The position numbers were made by a program, and so were the translations under genes. The notes under the pieces were generated by a model. It did not search any database. It had not been told where the DNA came from and worked only from the letters and a program-made list of their open reading frames with translations. A DNA stretch of 64,000 nt from Thermomicrobiales bacterium (GTDB lineage: Bacteria > Chloroflexota > Chloroflexia > Thermomicrobiales > UBA6265): positions 1 through 64,000 of the forward strand of contig JAUJOZ010000018.1 of assembly GCA_030447415.1 (NCBI GenBank), read 5' to 3'. Shown here one piece after another: positions 24,591 through 33,581 of this stretch (positions are counted from its first letter, which is position 1; the number at the start of each line of letters is the position of its first letter).

Positions 24591-25991
24591 ATGAATCCAT
24601 CATCCTTGCCGGCTGCTCCACCTCCCTGTCCCCAGTGCGGGCAAGCCAACCCGCTGGAGGCGGTCTTCTGCATGCGCTGCGGCGCGGCACTCCAGGTCGC
24701 GGCCGGGCAACGGACCGGGCCGCCCACCATCCGGCCGCGCCGGGTGGTCATCACCGGCCTCGGCGCCATCACCTCGCTCGCCCCGAACGCGCCGGCGAGC
24801 TGGCGGCGCATCCTGGCGGGGGAGACGGGCATCCGCCGCGTGCCGGGACTCGATCCGACGCAGCACCCGTGCCTGCTACGCGGCGACGTTGACGACGCGA
24901 CGGTGCCCTCCCGGTTCCTGGAAGGCAAGACCGCGCGCAATACCTCGCGCTTCGCTCGCCTGGCGACCGAGGCGACCGGCGAGGCGCTGCTGGACGCCGG
25001 ATTGATCGACGATCGCTTCGAGCCGGTGGTCGACGTGGGCGATGGCGGCGCGTTGTTCGGCACCTGCGTCGGCGGCACTCACGACGACCTGCTGCCCGCC
25101 TACGCCACGTTCCAGGAGCGGGGACCGGGCCGGGTCCCGCCCCACCTTCACGTCATGTTCCCCCACAACCTGGCCGCCTACGCGGTGCAGGCGCGGTTCG
25201 GGTTGGGGGGACCAAGCTCGACGGTCGTGACCGCCTGCGCCACCGGCGCGCAGGCAATCGGCGATGCCTTCCACACGATCAAATTCGGGCGGGCGCCGCT
25301 GATGGTCGCCGGCGCGGTCGAGTCCGACCAGCACCCGATGTTCATTGCCGGGTTCGCCGCCATGCGCGCCCTGCCGACCGACAGCAACGACTGCCCGGAG
25401 GCGGCAAGCCGGCCCTTTGACGCCAGCCGCGCCGGGTTCGTCCTCGGCGAGGGCGCCGGCGTCCTCATCTTGGAAGAGCTTGAGCACGCGCGGGCCCGCG
25501 GGGCACGGATTTACGCGGAGGTGCTCGGCTTCGGCTCCTCGAACGACGCCTATCACCCGATTGCGCCCCAGCCCGATGGGGCCGGTGCGGCGCGGGCGAT
25601 CCGCGCTGCCCTGGCCGACGGCGGGGTGGCGCCGGACGAGGTCAACCACGTCAACGCCCACGCCGCCTCCACCCCGGCCGGCGACCTGGCGGAGGCCAAG
25701 GCGATCGAGGCGGTCTACGGGGAGCGGACCGGGCAGATCCCGGTGACCTCGGTGAAGGGGGCGATCGGGCACTGCATGGGCGCGGCTGGGGCGATCGAGA
25801 CGGTGGTCGCCGCCCTGAGCGTGGCGGAGGGATGCGTGCCGCCGACGCGCAACTACCGCACCCCGGACCCGGCGATTCGGCTCGACATCGTCCACGGCGG
25901 GCCGCGCCCGGTCGACATCAACGTGGCGACCAAGCACTCCTTCGGTCTCGGCGGCCAGAACGCCTGCCTGGTTCTCGGGCGGTACGGGTAG
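24591..25991 (+). CDS. Beta-ketoacyl-ACP synthase II-like enzyme with N-terminal zinc ribbon
   Basis: The 466-aa enzyme should condense malonyl-ACP with acyl-ACP in fatty-acid or polyketide chain elongation. Residues 10-35 form a four-cysteine zinc ribbon (C13-P-Q-C16 and C27-M-R-C30) not present in ordinary FabF. The thiolase fold follows with an intact Cys-His-His set: C216 in VTACATGAQA, H357 in VNAHAAS and H394 in VKGAIGHCMG (K389 also present). It ends with FGLGGQNACL. It precedes fabD and a standard fabF on the same strand, though an opposite-strand gene lies between. The ribbon may mediate protein contact or regulation; this is inference. Confidence 0.88.
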   Translation: MNPSSLPAAPPPCPQCGQANPLEAVFCMRCGAALQVAAGQRTGPPTIRPRRVVITGLGAITSLAPNAPASWRRILAGETGIRRVPGLDPTQHPCLLRGDVDDATVPSRFLEGKTARNTSRFARLATEATGEALLDAGLIDDRFEPVVDVGDGGALFGTCVGGTHDDLLPAYATFQERGPGRVPPHLHVMFPHNLAAYAVQARFGLGGPSSTVVTACATGAQAIGDAFHTIKFGRAPLMVAGAVESDQHPMFIAGFAAMRALPTDSNDCPEAASRPFDASRAGFVLGEGAGVLILEELEHARARGARIYAEVLGFGSSNDAYHPIAPQPDGAGAARAIRAALADGGVAPDEVNHVNAHAASTPAGDLAEAKAIEAVYGERTGQIPVTSVKGAIGHCMGAAGAIETVVAALSVAEGCVPPTRNYRTPDPAIRLDIVHGGPRPVDINVATKHSFGLGGQNACLVLGRYG

Positions 25992-25994
25992 ACA

Positions 25995-26027
25995 GAGCGG
26001 GGCCGGGGCATCTGCCCGGCCTCGCTC
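25995..26027 (+). terminator. Stem-loop after the zinc-ribbon ketosynthase
   Basis: GAGCGGGGCCGGG and CCCGGCCTCGCTC form a 13-bp stem with one G-U pair and a seven-base loop, four bases after the stop codon. It is followed by a short GTTTG. The T-tract is weak, as is common in GC-rich bacteria. Confidence 0.6.
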
Positions 26028-26219
26028 GTTTGCCGCCTCAGAGTACGGCTCGAACCTCTCCGCCAGCCATCTCCAGCTGGAAGCGACCGCGGTGGCCGCG
26101 AGTCGGGAGCGGCTGTGCCGCGCCGGGATCGAGTCCGACCTGGTGCGTCGGGTAGTCCTCGACGCGAGGCTGTCGCCCGTGTCGGGGCGTATCAGCGTAT
26201 CGGTGAGGGCCGACGGAGT

Positions 26220-26247
26220 GTCGGGGCGCGACTGGCCGCGCCCCGAC
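26220..26247 (-). terminator. 11-bp perfect hairpin downstream of the secreted protein gene
   Basis: GTCGGGGCGCG (26220-26230), a six-base loop and CGCGCCCCGAC (26237-26247) form a perfect stem 35 bases past the stop of the minus-strand gene ending at 26282. No T-tract follows on that strand, so it may also be a general repeat. The rest of the gap from 26030 to 26281 holds nothing recognised. Confidence 0.45.
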
Positions 26248-26281
26248 CATCGACTTCACCCCGGCCCCTTGGCCCTTGATT

Positions 26282-27007
26282 CTACGGCCGCCGGATTGTC
26301 CCCACGGGCGTCTCGTCCGTCGGTGCGGCATCGTCCGTGTCACCCGTGTCACCCGTGTCACCCGTGTCGTCGGTGGTCGGGGTCGTCGCGTCGGTCGCCG
26401 GCGCTGTCGCGTCGACGGCCGCGTCGTCCGCGCCGCCCGCGGCGGGCGTCCCGGTGTCGTCTTCGGGCGGGTTGACGACGATGACGAGGACGCCGCCGGC
26501 GTCCTCGGCGCGCGAGACAAAGGTCGCGGTGCCGTTGTAGCCGTTGTAGGTTCCGCCGGTGCCCGCAACCTGGACGACGAGCGTTGCCGGTCGCGTGCCC
26601 GGGGCGTCGAAGAACCAGGTCCAGCGTAGTCCGCCCTCAGGGTCACCCTCGTAGCGGAGGTAGGAGTCGAATGTCGAGTCGTCCAGCGTGATCCGCGGCA
26701 GGCCGTCACCGATCGCCGCGAAGTCGACCCGACCCTCCTCGTCATCGGCGTCCGTGAGGTCGGCGATAAGGTCCTCGTCGGTCTCGATCGGGCGGAGGAT
26801 GAGGGTATCGCCGGCGGGGTCGGGCAGATAGCTGGCGACGAGCGTGATCGCGTCGGTCTCCGGCACCGCCGCCTCGGCCGCGGGGGAGGCCGCCGGTGTG
26901 GCGTCCTGGAGTCCGAGCAGGCTGGCCCGCGCCGAGCCGCCGAGGACGAGCGTGCCGACCAGGGCGACGAGCGAAAGCCAGAACGCCGCGATCCCGAGTT
27001 GCCGCAT
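26282..27007 (-). CDS. Secreted uncharacterised protein with acidic repeat tail
   Basis: The 241-aa protein begins with a signal peptide (MRQLGIAAFWLSLVALVGTL, cleavage probably after GSARA). A globular part of about 150 residues contains DGLPRITLDDSTFDSYLRYE and the beta-rich WTWFFDAPGTRPATLVVQVA. The C-terminus is a low-complexity Asp/Thr/Ala tail encoded partly by a 9-bp tandem repeat. The ATG at 27007 follows AAAGGAGG at ideal spacing. It lies on the opposite strand between the two ketosynthase genes, so it is not part of that operon. No function is recognised. Confidence 0.75.
   Translation of the reverse strand: MRQLGIAAFWLSLVALVGTLVLGGSARASLLGLQDATPAASPAAEAAVPETDAITLVASYLPDPAGDTLILRPIETDEDLIADLTDADDEEGRVDFAAIGDGLPRITLDDSTFDSYLRYEGDPEGGLRWTWFFDAPGTRPATLVVQVAGTGGTYNGYNGTATFVSRAEDAGGVLVIVVNPPEDDTGTPAAGGADDAAVDATAPATDATTPTTDDTGDTGDTGDTDDAAPTDETPVGTIRRP
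26336..26371. repeat. 9-bp tandem repeat GTGTCACCC inside the secreted protein gene
   Basis: Three full copies of GTGTCACCC and a partial fourth run head to tail and encode the DTGDTGDTGDT part of the acidic tail on the minus strand. Because the unit is a multiple of three, copy number can change without a frameshift. Confidence 0.8.
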
Positions 27008-27275
27008 GGGGGCCTCCTTTGATGAGCGAACGTCCGCATAACGGTGCATCACCGACCCCCTCGCGGTCAATAGCCCGGCCGGCGGCCCGACGATGGTCTG
27101 ACCCACCGGCGCAGCGGGTGGATCGACGCCGTACGCATTGGCTGATGCTGGACGGTGACCCAGGCGCGGCGACTGGACAGGTGTCTGCCATCGTCCGAGG
27201 GGTGGCCGGGGGCCGGGTCGGCGTCTCCTGTCGCCTGCCATCCGCTGCCGACCGCCTGCCGCCTGGACCGCCCCG

Positions 27276-27284
27276 TGCTATCAT
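27276..27284 (+). promoter_or_regulatory. Extended -10 promoter element for fabD
   Basis: TGC-TATCAT (27276-27284) is an extended -10 element in a GC-rich background, 74 bases before the fabD ATG. No -35 hexamer is evident, which extended -10 promoters can do without. The remaining bases from 27008 to 27358 show no gene. Confidence 0.45.
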
Positions 27285-27358
27285 CTGCCGGGTGCCCCGC
27301 GGCCGCTGCCGGCGGGGCGCGTCGTTGACGCGCGCGGACGATCGCGGCGGGGTGGGTG

Positions 27359-28336
27359 ATGGCGCCGGTGGCGGCGATCGACGAGACGGTGGCGATGGTC
27401 TTCCCAGGGCAGGGGAGCCAGTTCGTCGGTATGGGACGAGCCCTCTACGACGCCTCCGCCGCGGCGCGCCGTGTGTTCGACCAGTCTGACGAGGTTCTCG
27501 GCTTCCCACTGGCCCGGCTCTGTTTCCAGGGGCCGGCCGAGGAGTTGGAAGACACGATCAATGCCCAGCCCGCGATTCTCACCGTCAGCACGGCGACGCT
27601 GGAGGCGATCAAGGAGCGGGTCCACGCGCTCGGCGGTAAGGTGACACCCGTCGTCGTGGCGGGGCATTCGCTCGGCGAATTCACCGCGCTGGTAGCCGCC
27701 GGCGTGCTTGACTTCCCGGCTGTGCTGGGACTGGTCCGGGCCCGCGGTCGATTCATGAAAGAGGCCGGTGAGGTCCACCCCGGCGGCATGGCCGCGGTGA
27801 TCGGTCTCGACGACGAGACCCTGGCCCAGGTCTGTGCCGAGGCGGAGCGGGAAGGGATCATCGCCGTCGCCAACGCGAACTGCCCAGGCCAGACGGTCAT
27901 CTCCGGCGAACTCGGCGCCCTGGCGCGGGCGATGGAGCTGGCGAAGGCGCGCGGGGCCCGGCGCGTGGCACGGCTCGGTATCAGCATTGCCTCCCATTCG
28001 CCGCTGATGGCGCGGGCCTCGAGCCAGCTCGGAGATCTGGTGGCGAAACTGCCCCTGCACGCCCCACAGGTGCCGGTCGTCGGCAACGTCACGGGCCGGG
28101 CGATCACCACGGTCGAGGGGATCCGCCAGGAGCTGGCGCACCACGTCGAGCGGCCGGTGAACTGGACGCGCTCGGTCAAGGAGATGGCCAACGCCGGCGC
28201 CACGACCTTCGTCGAGGTCGGCCCCGGGCAGGTCCTCTCCGGCTTGATCAAGCGCATCAGCCGGGACGCGACCACGCTGCGGGTGGGTGACCTCGGGCTG
28301 GGGCTGCCGACGGAGGACCGACCGGCCGCGACGTAG
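27359..28336 (+). CDS. fabD: Malonyl-CoA:ACP transacylase
   Basis: The 325-aa cytosolic enzyme loads malonyl groups from CoA onto acyl carrier protein for fatty-acid synthesis. It has the N-terminal FPGQGSQ loop (residues 15-21), the nucleophile elbow GHSLGE with Ser104, and R in LVRARGRFM. The second catalytic His is in SIASHSPLM, and GQTVISG and VEVGPGQVLSGL complete the fold. The length is near the family norm of about 310. GTG 27356 directly precedes the chosen ATG. A FabF gene follows after 146 bases. No acyl-carrier-protein gene is present between them. Confidence 0.93.
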   Translation: MAPVAAIDETVAMVFPGQGSQFVGMGRALYDASAAARRVFDQSDEVLGFPLARLCFQGPAEELEDTINAQPAILTVSTATLEAIKERVHALGGKVTPVVVAGHSLGEFTALVAAGVLDFPAVLGLVRARGRFMKEAGEVHPGGMAAVIGLDDETLAQVCAEAEREGIIAVANANCPGQTVISGELGALARAMELAKARGARRVARLGISIASHSPLMARASSQLGDLVAKLPLHAPQVPVVGNVTGRAITTVEGIRQELAHHVERPVNWTRSVKEMANAGATTFVEVGPGQVLSGLIKRISRDATTLRVGDLGLGLPTEDRPAAT

Positions 28337-28482
28337 GGCGGCAGGCGGTAGGACGAGCGATTGCTGGTCGGGACGCACCGGGCGCGCCCCGCCCTCCCGT
28401 CGCCCCCGATGTCACTGTCGATCGACCACATCACTCTGACTACTGGCGAGTGGCTACTCAACTACTGGGAAGGGGAGCGAAC

Positions 28483-29715
28483 GTGACACGTGTGGTGGTA
28501 ACGGGAGTGGGGGCGGTTACCCCGCTTGGGATTGGCGCTGCGGCATTCTGGGATGGCCTGGTTGCCGGCCGCTCCGGCATCCGGCGCATCAGTAGCTTCG
28601 ATTCGACCGGGTTGCCGGTGCAGATCGCGGGTGAGGTCTGCGGCTTCGATCCCAAGGTATTCATGGATCCCAAGGCCGCCCGCCGCATGGACCGCTTCGC
28701 TCAGTTCGCCGTGGCCGCTGCCCGCGAGGCGATCGATCACGCCGGTCTTGAGATCACGGATGACAATCGCGAGCGGGTCGCCGCGGTCATCAACACCGGT
28801 GGCGGCGGCATCCCGACGATCGAGACCGAAGTCACAACGATGCACGATAAGGGGCCGAACCGGGTCAGCCCCTTCCTCATCCCCCTGTACGCCCCGAACA
28901 TGGCCAGCAGCCAGGTTTCCATCACCTTCGGCATCCGCGGTCCGTCCGTGACGGCGGTTGCCGCCTGCGCTGCCGGTGTCCAGGCGTTCGTCGACGCCGT
29001 TCACCTCCTGGAGCGGGGCGAGGCCGACGTGGCGATCACGGGTGGCACGGAAGCCGGCATCACGCCGGTGGCCGTCGCCGGTCTGACCAACATGGGCGCA
29101 CTGTCCCGCCACGACGGCGCTCCAGCCGCGGCGAGCCGGCCGTTCGACGCCGGCCGCGACGGCTTCGTCTTCGGCGAAGGGTCGGCAGTGATGGTGCTAG
29201 AGACTGAGGAGCACGCGGCGCGGCGCGGCGCGGCTGTCATCTGCCAGGCGAGCGGCGGCGCCTACACCTCGGACGCCTTCCACATCACCGCCCCGGATCC
29301 CAGCGGCTCCGGCGCGGCACTGGCCATGAAGCGGGCGCTTGCCCGCGCCGGTCTGGCGCCGAACGATGTCCAATACGCCGCGGCGCACGCGACGGCTACC
29401 CCGCTTGGCGACATCGCGGAGACGGAGGCGATCAAGCAGGCGTTCGGCGATCACGCGGCCAAGCTGGCGATCTCGGCGAACAAGTCGATGCTCGGCCACC
29501 TGCTCGGCGCCGCGGGGGCGGTGTCCTCGTTGGCCTGCGTGCTTGCCATTCGCGACGGCGTCGTCCCGCCGACCATTAACCTGGACGACCCGGACCCGGC
29601 CTGCGACCTCGATTACGTCCCGAAGGTCGCCCGCGAGCTGCGCGTGAACGCCGCGATCGCCAACGGCTTCGGCTTCGGCGGCCAGAACGCCTGCGCGGTG
29701 TTCCGACGGGTGTAG
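28483..29715 (+). CDS. fabF: Beta-ketoacyl-ACP synthase II
   Basis: The 410-aa elongating ketosynthase has the standard FabF length. The catalytic Cys162 lies in AVAACAAGVQ, His302 in AAAHATATPLGD, and Lys334 and His339 in ANKSMLGHLLGA. A GGTEAGITP block and the final GFGFGGQNACAVF are typical. GTG 28483 is chosen because GGGAAGGGGAG lies seven bases upstream and translation begins VTRVVVTGVGAVTP as in the family. It follows fabD and probably shares its transcript. Together with the zinc-ribbon paralogue at 24591 the locus holds two ketosynthases of different design. Confidence 0.93.
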   Translation: MTRVVVTGVGAVTPLGIGAAAFWDGLVAGRSGIRRISSFDSTGLPVQIAGEVCGFDPKVFMDPKAARRMDRFAQFAVAAAREAIDHAGLEITDDNRERVAAVINTGGGGIPTIETEVTTMHDKGPNRVSPFLIPLYAPNMASSQVSITFGIRGPSVTAVAACAAGVQAFVDAVHLLERGEADVAITGGTEAGITPVAVAGLTNMGALSRHDGAPAAASRPFDAGRDGFVFGEGSAVMVLETEEHAARRGAAVICQASGGAYTSDAFHITAPDPSGSGAALAMKRALARAGLAPNDVQYAAAHATATPLGDIAETEAIKQAFGDHAAKLAISANKSMLGHLLGAAGAVSSLACVLAIRDGVVPPTINLDDPDPACDLDYVPKVARELRVNAAIANGFGFGGQNACAVFRRV

Positions 29716-29733
29716 GGGAAGGCGCGAGCCGCT

Positions 29734-30345
29734 TCACGGTCGCTGCAGCGTCGCCACCCGCGTCGTGATCTGGTGCGTGGCCGGGTCCAGCGCCGTCACC
29801 AGCTCGCCGTCCGCCGAGCCGCTGGTTGGTAGGAACGCGATCTCGGCCGTCGATTCCTCGACGACCTCCGCGCCCTGCCGCACCTCGAACACCACCACGA
29901 CCGCCTCGGCGGGCGCGGTGCCGGCGTTCCGGACCGTGTAGGGAACGTAGTACAGGGCGCCCCGCCGCTGCGCCTGATCGATCGCCACCTCCACGCCGAC
30001 CCGCGTCCCGGCCGGCTCGGACCGGGCGTAGTACTCGAACAGGGCGGCGCCCACCAAGGCGGCGACGACCACGAAGCTCACCGCCAGCGTCGTCCACTCC
30101 GCCGCGTTGCGCCCGTGAGGGCGCGGCGCCTGCCCGCCCCCGTCGGCCGTTCTACGCCGTTGGTCGTCGTCGGCGTTGTCCTGATGCGGCGCGGGGGTGC
30201 CGATGTGCCGGGTCGCGCCGCCCCGCTCCGCATCCTGTGCCGTCTCGGCCGAGCCGTTGGGCTTCGCCGTCGCCTGCCGGTCGCCGACGAGCGCCGCATC
30301 GACGGGCGCGCGCACCGTGCCCCCGAGATCCGCGAACAGCCGCAT
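29734..30345 (-). CDS. TIGR02588-like single-pass membrane protein
   Basis: The 203-aa protein has a charged cytoplasmic N-terminus of about 80 residues, one transmembrane helix (EWTTLAVSFVVVAALVGAAL, about 83-102) and an extracytoplasmic beta-sandwich. The sandwich starts GVEVAIDQAQRRGALYYVPY and continues TVRNAGTAPAEAVVVVFEVR. This matches the conserved TIGR02588 type, whose members sit beside TIGR02587 membrane proteins, exactly as here (next gene upstream on the strand, 59 bases away). Function of the pair is unknown. The ATG at 30345 is the first plausible start. Confidence 0.7.
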   Translation of the reverse strand: MRLFADLGGTVRAPVDAALVGDRQATAKPNGSAETAQDAERGGATRHIGTPAPHQDNADDDQRRRTADGGGQAPRPHGRNAAEWTTLAVSFVVVAALVGAALFEYYARSEPAGTRVGVEVAIDQAQRRGALYYVPYTVRNAGTAPAEAVVVVFEVRQGAEVVEESTAEIAFLPTSGSADGELVTALDPATHQITTRVATLQRP

Positions 30346-30404
30346 GCCCGCCCACGACCTGCTTCGTCCCACCCTCGACTCCCGACTCCTGTCTCTGCCT
30401 CCCG

Positions 30405-31271
30405 TCACACCGCCAGGCGTCCCGCCGCGGCGCCGATGGCCGCCGGCAGACCGAGGACAATGATCTGGGCGTAGGCGACGAACCACTCGGTCCCCGGCCC
30501 GATCTGGCCGAAGAGCCAGAGGGTGGCGGCGCACGTCGCGAGCGAGGTGACATAGGCGAGGACCGTCTCCGAGATGGGGCGCTGGCCAATCCCCGGCGTG
30601 CTCCAGCGCTGTCCCTTGCCACCGAACTCGGCCACGAAGACGATGGCGTAGCTCACCGCCAGCGAGAAGAAGATGATGACCGGCAGGTGCAGCGTCGGTA
30701 CCTCCGTGGCCAGCATCGGGACTTCTTCGGTCGGCGCGATGCTCAAGCTCAGGAAGAGCGCCCCGGCGAACGCGGCCCCGACGTCGAGCAGCGTGGCCCG
30801 TACCGCATCGTTGGCTGCCTCGGCCTTCTCGCCCTCCCCGGGCTGGCTGCGCGACGCGCGGGGGGCGAGGATATGGTTGGCGATCGAGACGCCGAAGCTG
30901 ATCGGCACGGTCTCGACGGCGATCCGGCCGACGATGACGTCCAGCGGGTGAGCGGCCTGGATCTGGTGGAGGAGGATCAGGGTCACGGCCGCGGCGACCG
31001 CGGCGAGCGCGGTCGCCTCCAGCGCGTCGCCGAACCGGTGGATCGATCCCGGCTCGTGGCGACGAAATCCCGTGAAGGCGACGAACCCGAGGTTGACGAC
31101 GTAGGCGAACGAGAGGAACAGGAGCGCCTGGGGCATGGAGATCGTCTGGCCGATCCACCAGGTCTCCATCGTGTAGAGGAGGGGAATGCCGACCAGGAAA
31201 CCGCCGGTGAGACCGCGCAGCAGGTCGTTGATCTCCCGGCTCCAGCTCTCGTCCCAGGACGGCCGGCTCAC
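30405..31271 (-). CDS. TIGR02587/DUF2391 integral membrane protein
   Basis: The 288-aa polytopic membrane protein has about eight hydrophobic helices. Markers include GLTGGFLVGIPLLYTMETWW near the N-terminus, SFGVSIANHILA in the middle and LSIAPTEEVPMLA. GTG 31271 is chosen because GAGGAG lies just upstream (GAGGAGCGC-GTG). It is paired with the TIGR02588-like gene downstream. The two families co-occur widely but have no assigned activity. It follows the metallo-beta-lactamase-like gene on the same strand. Confidence 0.78.
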   Translation of the reverse strand: MSRPSWDESWSREINDLLRGLTGGFLVGIPLLYTMETWWIGQTISMPQALLFLSFAYVVNLGFVAFTGFRRHEPGSIHRFGDALEATALAAVAAAVTLILLHQIQAAHPLDVIVGRIAVETVPISFGVSIANHILAPRASRSQPGEGEKAEAANDAVRATLLDVGAAFAGALFLSLSIAPTEEVPMLATEVPTLHLPVIIFFSLAVSYAIVFVAEFGGKGQRWSTPGIGQRPISETVLAYVTSLATCAATLWLFGQIGPGTEWFVAYAQIIVLGLPAAIGAAAGRLAV

Positions 31272-31369
31272 GCGCTCCTCACCTTCTCGCTCGCTCTCGC
31301 GCCCACCTTGGCGCCCGCCCGAACCAGCCACAAGGGATGCCTGCCGACCAAGGCGGAGCGGGAGACCGG

Positions 31370-32153
31370 CTACGCCACGTGGCCGGCGGGGTGACGCTCG
31401 AAGACGCGTGGGTCGTAGAGCGGGAGGAGGACGTCGGCCTCGCGCCGAATGCGGTCGTAGGCGACCATCGCTTCCTCCAGGCTCTCGTTGATGCCGAGGG
31501 GCCGGTTCTGCTCCACGTTCTCGTACCGGAAGAAGCTGTCGGAGGCGATCACGACGCCCTGCTCGGTCCATGCTTTGACGGCCAGCGAGGAGCGGTGGTG
31601 GACTCCGGTCCAGAAGACGGAGAGCCCTGGGAGCAGCTCCTCCTCGTCCTCGAGCAGCCGGACGCGCGGCCAGGCATGGGTGACGAGACCGACCAGGACG
31701 TCGTCGGGGATGCAGAAGGGGCGGAAGTCGTGGGGGTGCTCGCGCCAGCGCGGGGCGTGGAAGTCGATCCAGCCACGTCGCGACAAGCCAATCTCCGCCT
31801 TCGGGAAGCGGAGCACGTTGCCGATCACGTAGGCCTGGAACGGCGTGATCACGACCAGGTCCACCTCGTCGAGCCGCACCCCGACCGTCGCCAGCGCCGG
31901 CGCCAACTCCTCCTCCGGCGCGACCCGCAACTGGTGGCGCGGGTCGAAGTTCGCCCAACGGGCGTTCATCGTCGGCAGGTAGGCCGGGTTCGGGCCGCTG
32001 TTGACGAGGACCGTCTTCCCCGCCCCGGATCACGACCCCGACGAGGACGAGCGGCTCGTCCGGCGCGTTCGGCTCCATCCAGAACATCTCGAACCCGGGC
32101 GCCCAATCCCACTGGCCGAGCTTCACCACGTCGACCCGGAAGGTGTCAGTCAT
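31370..32153 (-). CDS. Metallo-beta-lactamase-fold protein lacking the HxHxDH motif (one frameshift)
   Basis: The protein starts at ATG 32153 behind AAAGGA as MTDTFRVDVVKLGQ. At a GGGG run near 32018-32026 the frame shifts by one base; correcting it gives VIRGGKTVLVNSGPNPAYLP then TMNARWANFDPRHQL. The fold resembles N-acyl-homoserine-lactonase-type hydrolases. However, where relatives carry THxHxDH it reads VVITPFQAYVIGNVL, so the usual zinc ligands are absent. The later GVHHRSS and IASDSF blocks are partly conserved. It lies between the deoxysugar dehydrogenase and the TIGR02587 gene. A lactonase role would fit the pathway but the missing ligands argue against it. Confidence 0.65.
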
Positions 32154-32386
32154 TGTCCGTTCCTTTCGTGAGGCGGGCAGCCGGGCAGTTGGGGAGGAGC
32201 GATTGTCGGGGCGGGCGGGGGTTGGGTACCCTCTCGGCGCGACGGGTGTGGACATCGCCCGCGTCCCGTGGCGCGAGGACGGGGGCAGGACGAGGGCGCA
32301 GCCAGCAGTGCCTCGACGATCCGCTTGCCGGGCTGCCAACCCTACCACCGTCTGTTCCCACCCATCTGTCTGCCTGACCGCCTCAC

Positions 32387-33151
32387 CTACTGCAGGTTCA
32401 CGAACAATCCGCCGTCGACCAGCAGTCCGGCCCCGTTGACGTAGCGCGCCGCGTCGGACGCGAGAAAGACGACCGGGCCGGCAATGTCGTCCGGCTCGCC
32501 GATGCGACCGAGCGGGATGCGGCGCTCCATGTAGGCCCGCTTCCCCGGCTCGGCAAGGTCCTCCCGGTTGATGTCGGTGGCGATGGTGCCGGGCATCACC
32601 GAGTTGCAGGTGATCCCGTGCGGGCCGAGGACGATCGCCAGCGACTGCATCAGGGAGTGGATCCCGGCTTTGGTCGGCGTGTAGTGCGTCTGCTCGCCGC
32701 CCCCGACCAGCGCGCTGATGGAGCTGATCGAGATGATGCGGCCGCCCCGTCCCTGCTCGACCATCACCCGCGCGGCGGCCTGTGAGCAGAGAAAGGCGCC
32801 CTTGAGGTTGACCGCCTGCACCCGGTCCCACAGATCCTCTGGCATGTCGAGGAAATTGTGGAACGGGCAGATGCCGGCGTTATTGACGAGGATGTCCAGG
32901 CCGCCGAAGGCGTCGACGGTCGCCCGCACCATCGTCTCGACCTCGTCCTTGCGGGCGACATCGGCCCGCATGGCAACAGCCCGGCCGCCGCCCCCCTCGA
33001 TCGCCTCGACCACCCCTTCGGCGTCGGTCCCGTGGTGGTTGACCGCGACCGCCGCGCCCGCGCGCGCCAGCCTGAGACAAATGGCGCGCCCGATCCCCCG
33101 CGACCCACCCGTCACCAGGGCCACCTTGCCGCTCAGGTCCATGGTTACCAT
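32387..33151 (-). CDS. Short-chain dehydrogenase, L-rhamnose 1-dehydrogenase (LRA1) type
   Basis: The 254-aa NAD(P)-dependent SDR has TGGSRGIG (14-21), NNAG (90-93), and catalytic Ser143/144, Tyr157 and Lys161 (HYTPTKAG). The C-terminal stretch GTIATDINREDLAEPGKRAY followed by MERRIPLGRIGEPDD matches what I know of bacterial L-rhamnose 1-dehydrogenases. These oxidise L-rhamnose to the 1,4-lactone in the non-phosphorylating pathway. An L-rhamnose mutarotase gene lies directly upstream on the same strand, which supports this. An AGGAGG site lies about 13 bases before the ATG. L-fucose or another deoxysugar is a possible alternative. Confidence 0.82.
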   Translation of the reverse strand: MVTMDLSGKVALVTGGSRGIGRAICLRLARAGAAVAVNHHGTDAEGVVEAIEGGGGRAVAMRADVARKDEVETMVRATVDAFGGLDILVNNAGICPFHNFLDMPEDLWDRVQAVNLKGAFLCSQAAARVMVEQGRGGRIISISSISALVGGGEQTHYTPTKAGIHSLMQSLAIVLGPHGITCNSVMPGTIATDINREDLAEPGKRAYMERRIPLGRIGEPDDIAGPVVFLASDAARYVNGAGLLVDGGLFVNLQ

Positions 33152-33262
33152 CGCTCGTTTGGTTCCTCCTCGCGACGTCCGCTTCGCGCCGGCCGGGGGC
33201 TTGGTACCGTGGCGTTCCGGCGTGATCCTTCTGGGCGCGACGACACCGGGTCGGTCTCCTCC

Positions 33263-33581
33263 CTAACGCCATGAAGAACACTTCCTCCAGCATCTCGAGG
33301 GGCTCGGCGCGGTCGGGGTCGACCGGTGTGGCCAGGTAGTCCCGCATGTACTCCTGCCAGCGGCGGTTCGCGTCGCTGCGCGCCAGCGCGGCCTTGACCT
33401 GCTCCCAGTCATCGCACTCCAGATATCCGAAGAGCTCCGAGCCGTGGGCGAAGATGCTGTAGTTGCGGATCGAGGCGGCCCGCATGTCGCGCAGCAGCTC
33501 GGGCCAAACCCTGCGGTGAATGCGCTTGTACTCTTCCAGGCGGTCGTCCTTGACACGCAACCGGAACGCGACGCGCTGCAT
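33263..33581 (-). CDS. rhaM: L-rhamnose mutarotase (frameshift at the stop)
   Basis: The protein of about 105 aa interconverts alpha and beta anomers of L-rhamnose. The characteristic opening MQRVAFRLRVKDDRLEEYKR then IHRRVWPELL includes the catalytic His in KRIH. YSIFAHGSELFGYLEC and RWQEYM follow. The ATG at 33581 has AGGAG six bases upstream. After LEEVFFMA a single extra base moves the frame past the natural TAG (33263-33265). As written, the frame runs on into the next gene, which is implausible. It precedes the rhamnose dehydrogenase-like SDR. Confidence 0.78.

Noticed and set aside
26336-26371. Short tandem repeat considered as a CRISPR array
   Set aside because: The unit is 9 bp with no spacers and lies inside a coding sequence, where it encodes a DTG repeat.
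30405-32831. An 808-codon minus-strand frame that seems to join several proteins into one
   Set aside because: It links shadow sequence, the start of the metallo-beta-lactamase-like gene and the TIGR02587 membrane protein only because of a one-base shift. The separate ribosome sites show distinct genes.
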